A DNA stretch of 17,013 nucleotides, from positions 1-17,013 of the forward strand of contig JBILMS010000062.1 of the NCBI GenBank assembly GCA_044375415.1. Reading direction: 5' to 3'. Below, one piece after another: positions 15,503 through 17,013 of this stretch (position 1 is its first letter; each line of letters starts with the position of its first letter). The position numbers and the translations under genes are program-made. Under the pieces are notes generated by a model. The model was not told where the DNA came from. It did no database searches and saw nothing but the letters and a program-made list of their open reading frames with translations. This DNA comes from JAWXBG01 sp044375415 (GTDB taxonomy: Bacteria; Bacteroidota; Bacteroidia; Flavobacteriales_D; Sanyastnellaceae).

Positions 15503-17013
15503 TTACTGCTTCACAAATCCGGCAGTCTCCTTTTTACCCTCGAAAAGTACTTCAATAACATATAATCCCGGAGATAACGTTGATACATCAATCATCTTAT
15601 CTCTAGAATTACATTTCAAAACCTCATTTCCTTTGGAGTCAACGATTTTGTACGAATCCAATGTTTTTATATTCAAATTCAACTGATCATAACATGGATT
15701 GGGAAATACAGTAAATGATTCCAAATCGGATTGTACCAATTCCGTCATTGATAACACTTCCCCTTCGGAATTCAAACGTTGAAACCATATTTTTAATAAG
15801 CCTGTTCTTACATCACCCCATACAACACTAATGGTATCATCTACCATTTCCACACACATGAAGTCGTTGCCACTCGAATTTAATATTTGGCCATGTTCGA
15901 CAAGTTCACTGCTAATTGGAAAATTATCTCCGAATGAATCATCCCCATTCATTCGAACGGCTCCCCAAATTTCGGAGCTTACCTGATAACCGGTGTCCTG
16001 AGCGGCTCTTCGATCGCGCCATGTGACCACTAAATCTCCGTCTGTGTCAAAATCAGCCCACACCAGATCCTGCAGCACTCCGTTGCCAAGGGGATCGTCA
16101 TTCACACGAATTTCTTCGGACCAGTTTACACCGGCATTAAACGTTTCCCGCATGATGATGTCGCCGTCACCAAAAGGTGCAAAGGGATAAAAAAATGCCA
16201 AATGCTGTGCATCCGATGGATCAGCGCGCAGCAAGTATCCCTTCTTCGCCAGGGAATCTAAAGTACTGGGCGTTCCGGAAAATACTGTTTGATATGTAAA
16301 AGTCTCTCCACCATCAGCCGAAGATGCCATTACGTACTGTGGATATATGTTTTGCGTAAAGACATAACTCGGATAAATAGCGTGGAAAACACCATCGGCT
16401 GCAACCACGGGAGTAGGCATAGGTTGAATGATCAATGAACCGGCTAACCAATCCTCTCCATCCAAATGTTGCCAATCTTCAAAAGAAGTTCCTCCGTCTG
16501 TAGACTTCGCTATGTAAGGATTATAGGGAGGAGGTATGTATCCCGCTGTCCTTGGATTCATCGTAGTCACATAAACATTACCATCGTAGGCTCCACCGGA
16601 ATTATCAATCGCAATCCATGGGCGATCAATCGGTTTTTGTGTGGGATCATCTGCAACGGTAATTACCTCGGCAGCCACACCCCAAGTCAATCCACCGTCC
16701 GTTGATTTTCGTACATATACACCCCCGGCGTCTAGGGAATTCGAATCGATATAACAGACATATACATTTCCTTCCGAATCAAAATGAAGCGATGGGTCGG
16801 CCGATGTATAGGTGCCAATCTGATGCGCAACATTTTGAGGAAGACTCCATGTATCACCGCCATCCAGACTGACCCTGGTGCGAATTGAAATCGTAGAAAA
16901 AGGAACTTGATGCATCCATGCTACCACAATATGCTGAGGATTCTGTGGATTAATGGCTAAAAACGGTTCTCCATCGAAAATTGGCCCATCGGAAACGAGT
17001 TGGTTTTGTCCTT
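15503..17013 (-). CDS. BNR/sialidase-type repeat protein with T9SS type A tail, N-terminus beyond the window
   Basis: The frame stays open to the right edge, so the gene is cut there; a GTG at 16927 is internal, because codons upstream still read as the same fold (SDGPIFDGEPFLAINP). About 502 residues are visible. Asp-box (BNR) motifs occur at SLDGGDTW, KSTDGGLTW, KSTDGGTSF and SSADGGETF (residues 20, 74, 141 and 202 counted from the GTG codon), with a weaker NAGVNW at 264. They mark a propeller like those of sialidases and exo-glycosidases. I see no catalytic set that proves sialidase activity, so the substrate is open. The last 70 residues (from FTVFPNPCYDQLNL, ending GLYVIEV...GFVKQ) are a classic Por secretion tail (T9SS type A), implying cleavage and surface attachment. 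It lies 174 bases upstream of the large adhesin on the same strand. Confidence 0.88.
   Translation of the reverse strand, partial: GQNQLVSDGPIFDGEPFLAINPQNPQHIVVAWMHQVPFSTISIRTRVSLDGGDTWSLPQNVAHQIGTYTSADPSLHFDSEGNVYVCYIDSNSLDAGGVYVRKSTDGGLTWGVAAEVITVADDPTQKPIDRPWIAIDNSGGAYDGNVYVTTMNPRTAGYIPPPYNPYIAKSTDGGTSFEDWQHLDGEDWLAGSLIIQPMPTPVVAADGVFHAIYPSYVFTQNIYPQYVMASSADGGETFTYQTVFSGTPSTLDSLAKKGYLLRADPSDAQHLAFFYPFAPFGDGDIIMRETFNAGVNWSEEIRVNDDPLGNGVLQDLVWADFDTDGDLVVTWRDRRAAQDTGYQVSSEIWGAVRMNGDDSFGDNFPISSELVEHGQILNSSGNDFMCVEMVDDTISVVWGDVRTGLLKIWFQRLNSEGEVLSMTELVQSDLESFTVFPNPCYDQLNLNIKTLDSYKIVDSKGNEVLKCNSRDKMIDVSTLSPGLYVIEVLFEGKKETAGFVKQ

Noticed and set aside
15503..16927. BNR protein as a complete gene starting at GTG 16927
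   Set aside because: The frame is open to the window edge and the upstream codons continue the same propeller sequence with no signal peptide at the GTG.

Overview
The window is about 17 kb of AT-rich DNA from a member of the Bacteroidota, most likely a gliding flavobacterium-like lineage (Flavobacteriales, perhaps near Crocinitomicaceae or Cryomorphaceae; the family level is inference). The evidence is type IX secretion (T9SS) C-terminal sorting domains of both type A (Por secretion tail) and type B (CHU_C, gliding-motility-associated), an FGE-fold paralogue resembling GldK/GldJ, a dockerin-like protein, candidate TAnnTTTG promoter elements, and short intergenic repeats of kinds common in this phylum.

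Layout from left to right. 1-417 (+) is the 3' end of a MopE-type metal-binding secreted protein with a type A tail. 424-4455 (-) is a giant secreted protein (DUF7948-like region, SBBP propeller, PKD modules, CHU_C). 4468-5451 (+) is a small secreted protein ending in two dockerin-like repeats; it diverges from the giant gene with only 12 bases between start codons. 5478-6854 (-) is Mpl, a peptidoglycan-recycling ligase. 6960-8066 (+) is a CorA magnesium channel. 8067-8322 is a repeat-rich spacer. 8323-9864 (-) is an FGE/SUMF1-fold secreted protein whose last residues are translated repeat DNA. 9865-10302 is a 438-base spacer full of palindromes and heptamer repeats with no credible gene. 10303-10752 (-) is a DUF2059 secreted protein. 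10829-15328 (-) is a second giant adhesin (propeller, Ig/PKD-like modules, CHU_C). 15503-17013 (-) is a BNR-repeat protein with a type A tail, cut by the right edge.

Most of the coding content is therefore cell-surface or secreted material. Two housekeeping genes (mpl, corA) sit in the middle as a divergent pair. The four proteins with a visible T9SS tail share an export route and probably populate the outer surface; no evidence links them in one pathway.

I found no CRISPR array, defence system, transposase, phage gene, tRNA or rRNA, and no clearly new multi-gene system. The most unusual structure is the FGE-like gene locus: it is bracketed by inverted arrays of one heptamer, has inverted 15-mers just inside, carries a third heptamer array against its start codon, and its 3' end runs into a palindromic repeat and then a terminator that includes the stop codon. 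The divergent pair at 4455/4468, with apparently nested promoters, is the second item to examine.
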